A DNA stretch of 64,000 nucleotides from Microthrixaceae bacterium (lineage in GTDB: Bacteria > Actinomycetota > Acidimicrobiia > Acidimicrobiales > DATDAH01). A program made the position numbers and the translations under genes. The number at the start of each line of letters is the position of its first letter. Positions within the stretch are counted from its first letter, which is position 1. The stretch covers positions 24,144 to 88,143 of the forward strand of contig JACJWK010000015.1 in the NCBI GenBank assembly GCA_020637195.1, in the 5' to 3' direction. Of this stretch, positions 23,784 through 34,263 are shown piece after piece. The notes under the pieces are model-generated. The model saw only the letters and a list, made by a program, of their open reading frames with translations, was not told the DNA's origin and did no database searches.

Positions 23784-24986
23784 TCAGGCCTGCAGTTGCG
23801 CCGGCGTGAGCGGCTCGGAGAGCAGTCGCCCGAAGCGGGCGGGGTCGCCGCCCACCCACGCGCGGCACAGGGGCAGGCCCTCGACGTAGCAGCTGATGTA
23901 GGACCGCCACGTCGGGTCGGACAGGAACGAGACCGCCTTCTCGGCCCGGGCCCGGGGCAGCAGCGACCAGCGCTCGAGGTAGGCCACCGCCTCGTCGGGG
24001 TCGGCACCGTCCTCGTGCAACAGCAGCGCCGCGTTGCCCCGCACGGTGTCGAGGGACTGCGTGGCCACCGCCACCCGGGCCACCACCTCGGCGTCGTAGG
24101 GGACGGCGAGGGGGCGCAGGTGCTCGGCCACCACCGGCTCGGGCCGCTCCCCCACCAGCACCTCGAGCCCGAGGTCGGCGAGCCCCTCGGCCAGCAGGCA
24201 CTGCGGCGTGCCCACGAGGAAGATGGTCTCCTCGAGGTGGCCCTGGCGGCGCACGAGCCCGACCTCCTTGCGGCTGTGCTCGGTGTGGTGGCCCGGGTAG
24301 GCCTCGTGGGCGACCAGGTGGGCCAGCGTCGGGCTGAGCACGGGCAGGTCGACGTTGATGGCCACCCGGCTGCGCAGCCCGCCCTCGTAGTAGTTGAAGC
24401 CCGACCACGGCCGGTCGCGCACCAGCTCGAACTCGACGTGCTCGCCCTCGGGCAGGCCGAACGCCTCGTCGGTGCGGGCGCGGAAGTCCTCGGCGAGCGA
24501 GGCGATGGCGTCGCCGAGGCGGTCGGGCGGCACCGCCTGCGCCTCGCGCCACGTGCCGTAGCGCTCGGCCAGCGGGCCGGAGCCGGGCAGGACCTCGTCG
24601 AGGGCCGCGTGGGCGGCGGCGAAGCGGTCCTCGGGCACGCGCCGGGGGCGCACGCCGTAGCAGGACTCGACCTCGTCCGAGTACCCGATGGCGTCGCCGC
24701 GGAGCTTGGCCGCGGTCGTGACCAGACCGGCGCACTGGGCCCGCAGCCACCGACGCCGGCCGGCGTCCAGCCCGTCGAGGTCGCCGGGGCCGTCGAGGTC
24801 GGCCACCAGGCGCGACGCCTCGGCGACGAGCTCGCCGAGCGCGACCCGGGGCTCGGCCTCGACCCGCCGCGCCAGCGCCGGCGGTCCGTAGTAGGCGTCG
24901 ACGAGCCCGTCGAGGTGGCGCCCGAGGCGCAGGCCGAGCAGCAGGTAGCGCTCGACGAGCGCGGAGCCGGCCGTCATCGGCCGCAT
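23784..24986 (-). CDS. DUF885-type zinc metallopeptidase-like protein
   Basis: A 400-aa alpha-helical protein with the gluzincin-like motif HEAYPGHHTEH at about residue 230 (HExxPGHH as in DUF885 proteins) and a downstream LAEGLADLG that supplies the third-ligand Glu. Substrate unknown; no signal peptide, so it is cytoplasmic. ATG 24986 lies 2 nt after the stop of the PPOX gene; an ATG at 24977 is also in frame. Operon with the upstream gene is likely. Confidence 0.72.
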   Translation of the reverse strand: MRPMTAGSALVERYLLLGLRLGRHLDGLVDAYYGPPALARRVEAEPRVALGELVAEASRLVADLDGPGDLDGLDAGRRRWLRAQCAGLVTTAAKLRGDAIGYSDEVESCYGVRPRRVPEDRFAAAHAALDEVLPGSGPLAERYGTWREAQAVPPDRLGDAIASLAEDFRARTDEAFGLPEGEHVEFELVRDRPWSGFNYYEGGLRSRVAINVDLPVLSPTLAHLVAHEAYPGHHTEHSRKEVGLVRRQGHLEETIFLVGTPQCLLAEGLADLGLEVLVGERPEPVVAEHLRPLAVPYDAEVVARVAVATQSLDTVRGNAALLLHEDGADPDEAVAYLERWSLLPRARAEKAVSFLSDPTWRSYISCYVEGLPLCRAWVGGDPARFGRLLSEPLTPAQLQA

Positions 24987-24988
24987 GG

Positions 24989-25453
24989 TCAGTAGGTGCC
25001 GCCGAGCTTGTTGTGGTCCCACGACACCACCTTCTCGGCGGTGATGACCACGGCCGAGCGCTTGTGGGCGAGGCCCGCCGCCACCGCGTCGAGGTCGTCC
25101 GGGTTCTCCACGCCGAAGTAGCGGTCCACCACGGAGCGGGCCACCGGCATCACGACGTCCGGGTCCTCGGTGACCTCGGCGGTCCCGACCAGTTCGACCC
25201 CGCGGAGGTGCTCGTACTCGTCACCGTCCTCGACCAGCACCGTGATCCGGTTGTCCCGGCGCAGGTTCTTGATCTTCTGCGACTTGGTGAACGTCTCGAA
25301 CGCCGGCTTGCCGTCGATGAACCCGTACCACATGGCCACCAGGTGGATGTTGCCGTCGGGGCCGAAGGTGGCGATGTTCATGGTCTGGCGCTCGTGGAGG
25401 AACGCGTCGACCTCCTCATCGGTCATGCGGACGAGATCACGGCGGGAGGGCAT
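24989..25453 (-). CDS. PPOX-class (F420/FMN-dependent) oxidoreductase
   Basis: A 154-aa split-barrel protein of the pyridoxamine-phosphate-oxidase-like superfamily: TMNIATFGPDGNIHLVAMWYG, then KNLRRDNRITVLVEDG. Actinobacterial members often use coenzyme F420 as hydride carrier; others bind FMN or heme. The substrate is unknown. ATG 25453 follows TAGCAT by 6 nt, fitting a leaderless start. The gene leads a two-gene unit with the DUF885-like gene. Confidence 0.82.
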   Translation of the reverse strand: MPSRRDLVRMTDEEVDAFLHERQTMNIATFGPDGNIHLVAMWYGFIDGKPAFETFTKSQKIKNLRRDNRITVLVEDGDEYEHLRGVELVGTAEVTEDPDVVMPVARSVVDRYFGVENPDDLDAVAAGLAHKRSAVVITAEKVVSWDHNKLGGTY

Positions 25454-25476
25454 GCGGCGATGCTACGGCCCGGCGG

Positions 25477-26274
25477 CTACAGCGAGACGAAGAGCTCGGC
25501 CGCCACCGGGCAGTCGGTGCGGCGCAGGGCGTCGGCGACGGGCTGCGGGCCGGTCGGGCCCACCACCTGGTCGACCAGCGCGAGGGGGACGAGCTCGTCG
25601 TCGGCCTCCCAGGGCTCGGCCGCCGCGTCGACCAGGCCGCTGAGCGCGTCCCACACCCGCTGGGGGACGAGCCGGCCGACGCCCGCGACGAGCCAGACCG
25701 GGCGTCCGTCGTGGCGGGCCACCGCGGCCGCAGCACGGGAGCCCGCGACGCCGACGAAGGCGTCCGGGCCCACGGCCGAGGCCTCGAGCACCACGACGTC
25801 GGCTGCCGCCGCGGCGGCACCCAGGCCCTGGGTGGCCACGTCGACCGCCTCGACGTCGGCCGCGAGCAGGCGGCGCACGAGCCCCGAGCCCTCGCCCAGG
25901 ACGTCGACGACGAGCGCCTCGACGTCCCCCCGGCGCGGGAGCGCCTCGCCCACCAGGTCGGGCCACCCCAGCACGCACGCGGTGGCGTCGTCGGGGAGGG
26001 CGTGGGCGAGCTCGACCGCGGTGCGGTCGGCGTCGATCTCGTCGGCCGCCCGCCACGCCTCGGGCATCGGGTCCCCGGCGGTGAGGACCCGGCCGCACAG
26101 CCACCAGAGCGCGCCGCAGGCGGGATGGCGGTGCACGATCCGCCGGCAGGCCGTGACCATGCCGGCCGGGTCACCCCCGAAGGCACCGAGCGCGGATGCG
26201 GTCTCCTGGACCAGCAGCGACTGGTCGACACCGGACGCCCGGGCCACGTACCGGAGCCGCTCAATCGGGTGCAC
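25477..26274 (-). CDS. eIF2B/MtnA-like protein of unknown substrate
   Basis: A 265-aa protein. The C-terminal half (DVVVLEASAVGPDAF, then AVARHDGRPVWLVAGVGR) follows the pattern of the eIF2B-alpha/ribose-1,5-bisphosphate isomerase/MtnA fold, where such loops bind a sugar phosphate. The N-terminal helical part is less conserved. No pathway neighbour helps. GTG 26274 has TACCCT 7 nt upstream and no ribosome site, so it is likely leaderless. Assigned from fold-like motifs only. Confidence 0.5.
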   Translation of the reverse strand: MHPIERLRYVARASGVDQSLLVQETASALGAFGGDPAGMVTACRRIVHRHPACGALWWLCGRVLTAGDPMPEAWRAADEIDADRTAVELAHALPDDATACVLGWPDLVGEALPRRGDVEALVVDVLGEGSGLVRRLLAADVEAVDVATQGLGAAAAAADVVVLEASAVGPDAFVGVAGSRAAAAVARHDGRPVWLVAGVGRLVPQRVWDALSGLVDAAAEPWEADDELVPLALVDQVVGPTGPQPVADALRRTDCPVAAELFVSL

Positions 26275-26375
26275 GGCGGCGAGGGTACCGCCGCCGGTCG
26301 GCGCCACGACGGGGCCGGGCGGCGGCGGCCCTGGAGTTCGTTCGGGCCCGGGCGGTCCGGCTAGTTTCTGCGACC

Positions 26376-26879
26376 GTGGCGACTGCTCCTCCTGCCGACC
26401 TCGAGCTCACCCCGCTGGACGGCGACGGCCGACCGCTGGCCGAGTGGCTCACCACGTTCCGCCTCGTCGCGGTCGTCGTCGACCCGTTCACGTGGGAGAG
26501 CTCCTGGCTGCTCGAGACCGCCGGGCGCATCCTGCGCACCTTCGCCGACGCCGACTGCCGCACCGCGTTCGTGGTCACGGGCAACGCCGACGAGGCCCGC
26601 CAGTTCCTCGGCCCGTGGACCGAGCGCATCCTCACCTTCACCGACCCCGACCGGGCCGCGGTGCGGGCGCTCGGCCTCGAGCAGCTCCCGGCGTTCGTCA
26701 ACATCGCCCAGGACGGCACCCTGGCCGGCGTCGCCGAGGGCTGGCAGCCCGACGAGTGGCGGGCGGCCGCCCAGGACGCCGGCCGCGTGCTCGGCTGGAG
26801 CACCCCGGTGATCCCGGCCAACGGCGATCCCGGCCCCTTCGAGGGCTCCCCCGCCCTCGGCACCCCCGCCGACGCCTGA
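26376..26879 (+). CDS. Conserved protein with thioredoxin-like fold, no CxxC
   Basis: A 167-aa cytoplasmic protein. Its middle (VVVDPFTWESSWLLETAGRI, then VTGNADEARQFLG and LEQLPAFVNIAQDGTLAG) has the strand/cis-Pro/strand pattern of thioredoxin folds, but the CxxC site is replaced by a FTWE segment, so redox activity is unlikely. The function is not recognised. GTG 26376 follows TAGTTT by 8 nt (leaderless pattern). It is divergent from the eIF2B-like gene and convergent with fumarase. Confidence 0.55.
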   Translation: MATAPPADLELTPLDGDGRPLAEWLTTFRLVAVVVDPFTWESSWLLETAGRILRTFADADCRTAFVVTGNADEARQFLGPWTERILTFTDPDRAAVRALGLEQLPAFVNIAQDGTLAGVAEGWQPDEWRAAAQDAGRVLGWSTPVIPANGDPGPFEGSPALGTPADA

Positions 26880-26996
26880 ACCCCCTCGCGCCCCGGCCAC
26901 GGTGCTGCCGCGCACGGAGCGCCGACCGCACGATGGCGACCGCGGCCTCGCGGAGCAGCGGCCGGGACGGCCGGCGGGCGCCGGCCGGGCGCCGCG

Positions 26997-28409
26997 CTAC
27001 GAGCGCAGGCCCCCGCGGGTCATGGCCTCGACGTCGAGCACCCGGTCGAGCTCGTCCTCGCTCATCAGGCCCCGCTCCAGCACCACCTCGCGGATGGTGC
27101 GGTCCTCGGCCATCGACGCCTTGATCACGTCGGCCACCACCTCGTAGCCGAGAACCGGGTTCAGCGCCGTGCCGATGGCGGGGGACGACTCGGCGTAGCG
27201 CCGGCACGCCTCGACGTCGGCCTCGATCCCGAGGACGCAGCGGTCCGCCAGCACCCGGGAGGCGGCGGCGAGGAGACGGATCGACTCGAGCAGGTTCCGG
27301 CCCATCACGGGCAGGTAGACGTTGAGCTCGAAGTTGCCCTGCGAGCCCGCGAAGGCCACCGCCGCGTCGTTGCCGATGACCTGCGCCGCCACCTGGGTGA
27401 CGGCCTCGGGGATCACCGGGTTGACCTTGGCGGGCATGATCGACGAGCCCGGCTGGAGGTCGGGCAGGCGGATCTCGGCCAGGCCGGTGCGGGGCCCGCT
27501 GGCCATCCAGCGCAGGTCGTTGGCGATCTTGACGAGGGCCACGGCCAGGCGGCGGCAGTGTCCCGACGCCTCGACCAGCGCGTCGCGGGCGCCCTGCGCC
27601 GCGAAGTGGTCGCGCGCCTCGCTGAGGGGGAGGTCGGTCCGGTGGGCCAGGCCCTGCACGACCGACGAGGCGAACCCCCGCGGGGCGTTGATGCCCGTGC
27701 CCACCGCGGTCCCGCCGAGGGGCAGCTCGGCGACGGAGGCGACGCACGACCGGATGCGCTCCGAGGCGTCGTGGACCTGCGCGGCGTAGCCCCCGAACTC
27801 CTGGCCCAGCGTGACGGGCGTGGCGTCCATGAGGTGGGTGCGACCCGACTTGACGACGTCGGCGAACTCGAGCGCCTTGGCGTGCAGGGCCGCGTGCAGG
27901 TCGTCGAGCGCGGGCAGCAGGTCGGTGTGGAGCCCCGTCGCCGCCGCGAGGTGGATGGCCGACGGGAACACGTCGTTCGAGGACTGGGAGGCGTTGACGT
28001 GGTCGTTCGGGTGCACCGCACCCGGCTCGCCGAGGGCCTCGGACGCCAGGTTGGCCAGCACCTCGTTCATGTTCATGTTCGAGGACGTGCCGGACCCGGT
28101 CTGGAAGACGTCGACGGGGAACTGGTCGTCCCAGTCCCCGGCCGCGACCGCCTCGGCGGCCTCGGCGATGGCCCCGCCGATGCGGGCGTCGACCGCGGGC
28201 ACGTCGTCCCGATCGGCGTTGACCCGGGCGGCCTCGGCCTTGAGCAGGGCCAGGGCGTGGATGAGCGCGGGCTCGAGCGTGGTGCCCGAGATGGGGAAGT
28301 TGGCGACCGCGCGCTGGGTCTGGGCGGCCCAGCGGGCGTCGGCGGGCACCCGGATCTCGCCCATCGAGTCGTGTTCGATCCGGAAGTCGGAGGCCGCGTC
28401 GGAGGTCAT
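26997..28409 (-). CDS. fumC: Class II fumarate hydratase
   Basis: A 470-aa fumarase/aspartase-family enzyme that interconverts fumarate and malate in the TCA cycle. Signature GSSIMPAKVNP is intact, with QTGSGTSSNMNMNEV, NDHVNASQSSND and SGRTHLMDATPV as the other two active-site segments. I chose ATG 28409 because AGGTGG lies 5 nt upstream; GTG 28418, three codons earlier, has TAGCGT 7 nt upstream and is a possible leaderless alternative. Confidence 0.93.
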   Translation of the reverse strand: MTSDAASDFRIEHDSMGEIRVPADARWAAQTQRAVANFPISGTTLEPALIHALALLKAEAARVNADRDDVPAVDARIGGAIAEAAEAVAAGDWDDQFPVDVFQTGSGTSSNMNMNEVLANLASEALGEPGAVHPNDHVNASQSSNDVFPSAIHLAAATGLHTDLLPALDDLHAALHAKALEFADVVKSGRTHLMDATPVTLGQEFGGYAAQVHDASERIRSCVASVAELPLGGTAVGTGINAPRGFASSVVQGLAHRTDLPLSEARDHFAAQGARDALVEASGHCRRLAVALVKIANDLRWMASGPRTGLAEIRLPDLQPGSSIMPAKVNPVIPEAVTQVAAQVIGNDAAVAFAGSQGNFELNVYLPVMGRNLLESIRLLAAASRVLADRCVLGIEADVEACRRYAESSPAIGTALNPVLGYEVVADVIKASMAEDRTIREVVLERGLMSEDELDRVLDVEAMTRGGLRS

Positions 28410-28499
28410 CTCGTCCACCTACCCGACGCTACCGGCGCCCGCCCCCTCGGTCGCCGCCCACCGCCGGGTCCGGGGCCCGGACCCGGGCCGGGCGCCGCA

Positions 28500-28523
28500 G
28501 CCGAGGCCGAGGCCGAGGCCGAG
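28500..28523. repeat. Short tandem repeat (GCCGAG)4
   Basis: Four exact copies of GCCGAG lie just beyond the 3' end of the lipoprotein gene, in the gap between it and fumC. The rest of this about 125-bp gap is GC-rich without a recognisable gene. Confidence 0.6.
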
Positions 28524-28535
28524 CGGGGCCGGGGC

Positions 28536-29407
28536 TCAGTCCGTGCCCACGAGCGGGTGGGCCACGAAGAAGTCCCAGAACCCGTCGTTCCCGTCGGCCT
28601 GGCCCGCCACGGTCAGCGACCGCAGCGCCGACCCCTCGTCGCAGCCCTGGTAGTCGCCCTGGATGTCGCCGGGCGTCCCCGCGTCGTAGGGCACGAGGTC
28701 GGGCTCGGGATCGCAGCCGTAGCGCTGCGCCCACGGACCCAGGTCGGCGTCGAAGCCGGGGAGCACCACCACGGGGACCGGGCGCGCCTGCTCGCACGGG
28801 TCGGGGTCGGGGACCACGCCGACGAACCCGGCGGCCGCGATCCGGTCGGCGGCGTCGCAGGCGAGCCGGGCCGCCATCACCGACCCGTCGCCGCTGCCCA
28901 CCGCGAACACGCGGTCGGGGTCGAGGCAGAACGTCCGGCCCGCCTGGTCCAGCACGGCCTCCACGAACGCGACGTCGGTCGACGCCTCGCCGGCGTCCCA
29001 CGTGGGCGGGTCGCCGAGTCCCTGCGGGGTCACCAGCACGAAGCCGTGGGCGTCGGCCGACGTGCGCAGACCGCTGGCCTCGTCCTGTTGGGCCGCCGTG
29101 GCGCCGGTGTTGTGCAGGCTGACCACCACCGGCATGGCGACCCCCTCGTAGGAGGAGGGGACGTACCGGAGGTAGGTGCGGGTCACCCCGTCCACCTCGA
29201 CGGCCTCCACCGTCGCTCCCGGCGCCACGTCGGCGCCCGCCACGCACGTGGGATCGAGGGCGGCCTCGAGGTCCTCGACCGTCGTGGTCGGCGGCGTGGT
29301 GGTGGTGACCGAGCGGGGGAGGTCGGCGGACCCGCAGGCGGCGGCGCCGAGTGCCAGCAGCGCCGTCGCCGTCGCTGCCGCGATCCACCCCCACCGGCGG
29401 CGCCGGC

Positions 29408-29411
<4 letters not shown>
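28536..29411 (-). CDS. PHB-depolymerase/feruloyl-esterase-like lipoprotein lacking catalytic Ser
   Basis: A 291-aa exported lipoprotein (lipobox LGAAAC, then a Thr-rich linker). The domain follows the LpqC/poly(3-hydroxybutyrate)-depolymerase pattern: TYLRYVPSSY, VVSLHNTGAT, DVAFVEAVLD and FCLDPDRVFAVG. At the nucleophile elbow, where relatives read GMSNGG, this protein reads GSGDGS, so Gly replaces the catalytic Ser. It may bind a ligand without hydrolysing it. GTG 29411 overlaps the ABC-F stop (GTGA). Confidence 0.75.
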
Positions 29412-31015
<1,604 letters not shown>

Positions 31016-31120
31016 CCCGCCATTGTGCGGTCTGCCGGGGCCGGTGCGGTGGGAAATAGACCACCGGTGCCCTCGTGTTGCCCACGAGGCCCCTCCCACC
31101 GACGACCCCAGGAGCCTCCC

Positions 31121-31507
31121 GTGCCCGTCGACCCCGACGTCAAGACCCTCGCCACCGGCCGCAACTTCGGCGCCCTCGCCTACCACCGCTCGGACGGCAG
31201 CATCGCCAACCACGTGATGTGGGTCGACGCCGACGACGACCACCTGCTCGTCAACACCGAGGTGCACCGCGGCAAGTTCACGGCCATGACCAAGAACCCC
31301 GAGGTGACGATCACCATCTGGGACTCGGAGAACCCGTACCACTACGCCGAGGTGACCGGCCGGGTCGTCGACACGGACGACGGCGACGCCGCCCGCGCCC
31401 ACATCGACGCCCTGTCCCAGCGCTACGAGGGCACGGACTACGCCAACCCCATCCAGAGCCGCCGCGTCATCGTCAAGATCGAACCGACCCGCCAGCGCGT
31501 CCAGTAG
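31121..31507 (+). CDS. PPOX-class F420-dependent oxidoreductase-like protein
   Basis: A 128-aa split-barrel protein: KTLATGRNFGALAYHRSDG, VMWVDADDDHLLVNTEV and KFTAMTKNPEVTITIWD match the small PPOX/F420 family of actinobacteria. It probably reduces an unknown substrate with F420H2. GTG 31121 has AGGAG 6 nt upstream, a clear leadered start. It is divergent from the ABC-F gene. Confidence 0.82.
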   Translation: MPVDPDVKTLATGRNFGALAYHRSDGSIANHVMWVDADDDHLLVNTEVHRGKFTAMTKNPEVTITIWDSENPYHYAEVTGRVVDTDDGDAARAHIDALSQRYEGTDYANPIQSRRVIVKIEPTRQRVQ

Positions 31508-31904
31508 CGGCGACGAGGGCTTCCTTCGACCGCTGGACCAGTTGGGCAGCGTCAGCGCCACTCTGGAAGCGCGGGGCGGTCACTGACCTGGCGAACGTCA
31601 ATGGGTCATCCGCCGTGAAATCGGGCGCAGCTCGGATGGATGCGGGCTGGCGTCACCGATCCCGATGCCGTGGAACCGTTGATCGTCAGCCCCGAGGTCC
31701 GTCGGGAGGAATGACAGTGAATGCGGCTTGCCCTGGTTCGGCATCCGCCGGGACGGTCACGTCGAGCCTGAGACTGGTATCGTCATCAGCGCCGACTGAC
31801 GGAGGCCGCCACCGTGCATCGGCAGCGACCCGGTGGATCGGACCGTGCCCCGGTCCATGAGCGCGGCGTTGTGACCCAGCCCTCGCCGGTGGTCTGCTCA
31901 GGTG
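31508..31904. other. About 400 bp without a supported gene
   Basis: Base composition is less GC-rich than the surroundings and no reading frame has convincing codon bias. A minus-strand fragment ending near 31686 could encode LDVTVPADAEPGQAAF but has no start or homologue I recognise. It borders the decayed toxin gene and may hold remnants of lost DNA. Confidence 0.5.
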
Positions 31905-32261
31905 GCTCGCAGGCCTGGAGCACCAGCAGCGCTTCGTCATGGTGCTCACGTCGAACGCCTCGATCACCTCGACGTGATCAGGGCTGAGGATCAACCTGGC
32001 CACGGCACGCCGTCGCCGCGTTGCCGACGCGCAGCCACAACACCTTCGGCGGCGGACCGCCGAGCGAACGCCAGCTGACGGAAGTCTGAGGAGTCCTTCG
32101 GGCGCGATCAGGTGGCCGTGCTCGCGAGGCGTACACCCAGGATCTCCTCGTCGGCACGCGCCGTCGAGTCCGAGGTCGCTGACGTGCTCGCTCTCGGGGA
32201 AGACGTCGCGCAGGTGCCGGACCAGGTGCCGCGACAGGTTCTGGTCGAGGAGAAGCTTCAC
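31905..32261 (-). pseudogene. DUF5615 PIN-like toxin remnant, several frameshifts
   Basis: GTG 32261 starts VKLLLDQNLSRHLVRHLRDV, then FPESEHVSDLGLDGA, the N-terminus of DUF5615 (PIN-like) toxins. After that the family pattern continues only by changing frame: ADEEIL, then EHGHLIA, then SDFRQLAFAR, then PPKVLWLRVGNAATA, then DHVEVIEAFD and HDEALLVLQ. At least four indels are needed. The GTG overlaps the DUF433 stop (GTGA), as in intact antitoxin-toxin operons. The left end is approximate. Confidence 0.75.
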
Positions 32262-32485
32262 GCGGTGGCGAGACGACGTTCCCGGAGGGCCGCGAACTCG
32301 GTGGCCTCCGATTTCCGAGGGCTGGCTCTGGGCCCGTGAGCTCGTGAGTCGTGGACGATCTCGTCGGTGGTCATCCCGGAAGCGAGGTACTCGAGGACGT
32401 CGTACACCGCGATCCGGGTCCCCACGAAGCACGGCTTGCCGCTGCGGATGCCGGGGCGGGTCTCGATCACCGTCGTGAGGTCCAT
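32258..32485 (-). CDS. DUF433 antitoxin-like protein, probably damaged
   Basis: A 75-aa open frame. The first 47 residues (RPGIRSGKPCFVGTRIAVYD, then VLEYLASGMTTDEIVHD) match DUF433 antitoxins well, and the end FAALRERRLATA also fits. The middle (about 48-64) matches the family only in another frame (HELTGPEPALGN), which points to two compensating indels. With the toxin remnant it forms a decayed TA pair. ATG 32485 has both GAGG and TACCGT upstream. Confidence 0.7.
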   Translation of the reverse strand: MDLTTVIETRPGIRSGKPCFVGTRIAVYDVLEYLASGMTTDEIVHDSRAHGPRASPRKSEATEFAALRERRLATA

Positions 32486-32589
32486 CGACCTCAACGGTAC
32501 CGCCACCCCCCACTCCCGAACGCCCAGCGTTCGCCCCGACCGCGTCCGGATTTCGACGGGATGCGGACCAGGGCGGCACTGCTCGTCAG

Positions 32590-34124
32590 CTAGTTGACCT
32601 GGCGGTCGCGGCCCTCCCAGTAGGGGGCGCGGAGCTTGAACTTCTGGAGCTTGCCGGTCGCCGTGCGGGCGAGCTCGTCGCGGAACTCGACGCTCGTCGG
32701 GCACTTGATAGTGGGCAGGCGCTCGCGGCAGTGGTCGATGAGGTCCTGCTCGGTCACGTCGCCTGTCACGACCACGAGGGCCTTGACCGTCTCGCCCCAC
32801 TTCTCGTCGGGGACGCCGATGACGCCACCTCGCCGACCGCCGGGTGGGAGAACAGCGCGTCCTCGACCTCGATGGACGAGACGTTCTCGCCGCCGGAGAT
32901 GATCACGTCCTTCTTGCGGTCCGGAGATGGTGAGGTAGCTGTCGTCGATGGTGCCGCCGTCGCGCCGGTGTGGAACCAGCCGTCGACGATGGCGTCGGCG
33001 GTCGCCTCAGGCTGCTCCCAGTAGCCCTCGAGCACCATGTTCCCGCGGGCCAGCACCTCACCCTGGCCGTCGACCCGGACCTTCACGCCGACGACGGGGG
33101 CGCCGGCCCGGCTGAGCAGCTGCGCCCGCTCGTCGCTGGGCAGGTCGTCCCACTCCTCGCGCCCCCGGTTCATGGTCAGCACCGGGGCCGTCTCGGTGAG
33201 CCCGTAGATCTGGATGAACTCCCAGCCCAGCTCGGTCTCCACCCGCTCGATCGTGCGGGTCGGCGGCGGGGCCCCGGCCACGACGATGCGCGTGGTGCCG
33301 GCGCCGGGGATGGGACCGTCCCAGTCGGCGGCCGCGTCCAACACCGCGGCCACGACCGCCGGCGCGGCGCACAGCAGGGTGACGCCCTGGGCCTCGATGC
33401 GCCGCAGGATCTCGGCGCCGTCGATCTTGCGCAGCACGACCTGGCGCACGCCCATGCCCGACACCGCGTAGGGCATGCCCCAGCCGTTGCAGTGGAACAT
33501 CGGGAGGGTGTGGAGGTACACGTCGCGGTCGTTCACGCCGGCGTGCCAGCCGAAGCCCATGGCGTTGATCCACAGGTTGCGGTGGGTCATCTGCACGCCC
33601 TTGGGGCGCGCCGTGGTGCCGCTCGTGTAGTTGATGGTGGCGGTGGCGTCCTCGTCGGGCTCCCACGGCTCGGGGTCGGCGTCGAGGTCCATGCCGAAGA
33701 GCTCGGCGTCGGTGTCGGCGCCGATCACCATGCGGCGGGGCGCGGCGACCGACGACAGCGCCTCGTCGAGCTCGGGGTCGACCAGCAGCAACGACGCCCC
33801 GCTGTGCTCGACGATGTAGGCGATCTCCGCCGGGCTGAGGCGGAAGTTGATGGGCACGAACACCCGGCCCCAGCCGCTCACCCCGAAGAACGAGATCAGC
33901 ATGCGGGCGGCGTTCTGGGAGACCATCGCCACCCGCTCGCCCCGGCCGATGCCCAGGGCGTCGAGCGCGGCGGCCTGCCCCCGGGCCAGCTCGGCGATGC
34001 GGGCGTAGGTCAGCTCGCCGAGCGACGCCGCCGGCTGGTCGGGCTCGTCGACCACCCCGATGCGCTCGCCGTAGACGTTGGCGGCCCGGTCGAGGTAGTC
34101 GCGGACGGTGAGGTCGACCTTCAT
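32590..34124 (-). pseudogene. AMP-dependent acyl-CoA synthetase with three frameshifts
   Basis: The N-terminal 430 codons are an intact ANL adenylation domain: TINYTSGTTARPKGV (P-loop), IYGLTETAP and WFHTG. A +2 then a +1 indel (about 32915-32975) scrambles the residues before DRKKDVIISGGENVS. A missing base near 32832 shifts the C-terminal domain, whose correct frame (VTGDVTEQDL to FRDELARTATGKLQKFKLR) continues to TAG 32590. Intact, it would be about 510 aa and activate a fatty or aryl acid with ATP and CoA. ATG 34124 has AGGAGG 7 nt upstream. Decay or sequence error. Confidence 0.82.
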
Positions 34125-34194
34125 GGCGGGTCCTCCTGGGTTGCCGGATGAAGCGAGACCGAGCGATGACGCGCCGGTCCGCAGAACTCGTTCC

Positions 34195-34234
34195 GGGTAC
34201 TCCCCGCTGTCGCCCACGACACGGGCGAGTACCC
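34195..34234. repeat. GGGTACT palindrome, copy 1
   Basis: Two 18-nt arms starting GGGTACTC and ending GAGTACCC pair at 15 of 18 positions around a CCCA loop, followed by AGAAGGGGG. It lies between the SDR 3' end and the acyl-CoA ligase start, so it may terminate the SDR transcript. It is related to 57855-57904. Confidence 0.65.
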
Positions 34235-34263
34235 AGAAGGGGGCGTGGTGGCGGGTGCGTGGG

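Noticed and set aside
26880..26996. Possible small gene between the thioredoxin-like gene and fumC
   Set aside because: Only GC-rich sequence with weak self-complementarity; no start and ribosome site or leaderless box with coding bias.
31686..32579. 297-codon minus-strand open frame
   Set aside because: It mixes pieces of the DUF433 and DUF5615 frames with unrelated sequence; the family matches need several frame changes, so it is not one gene.
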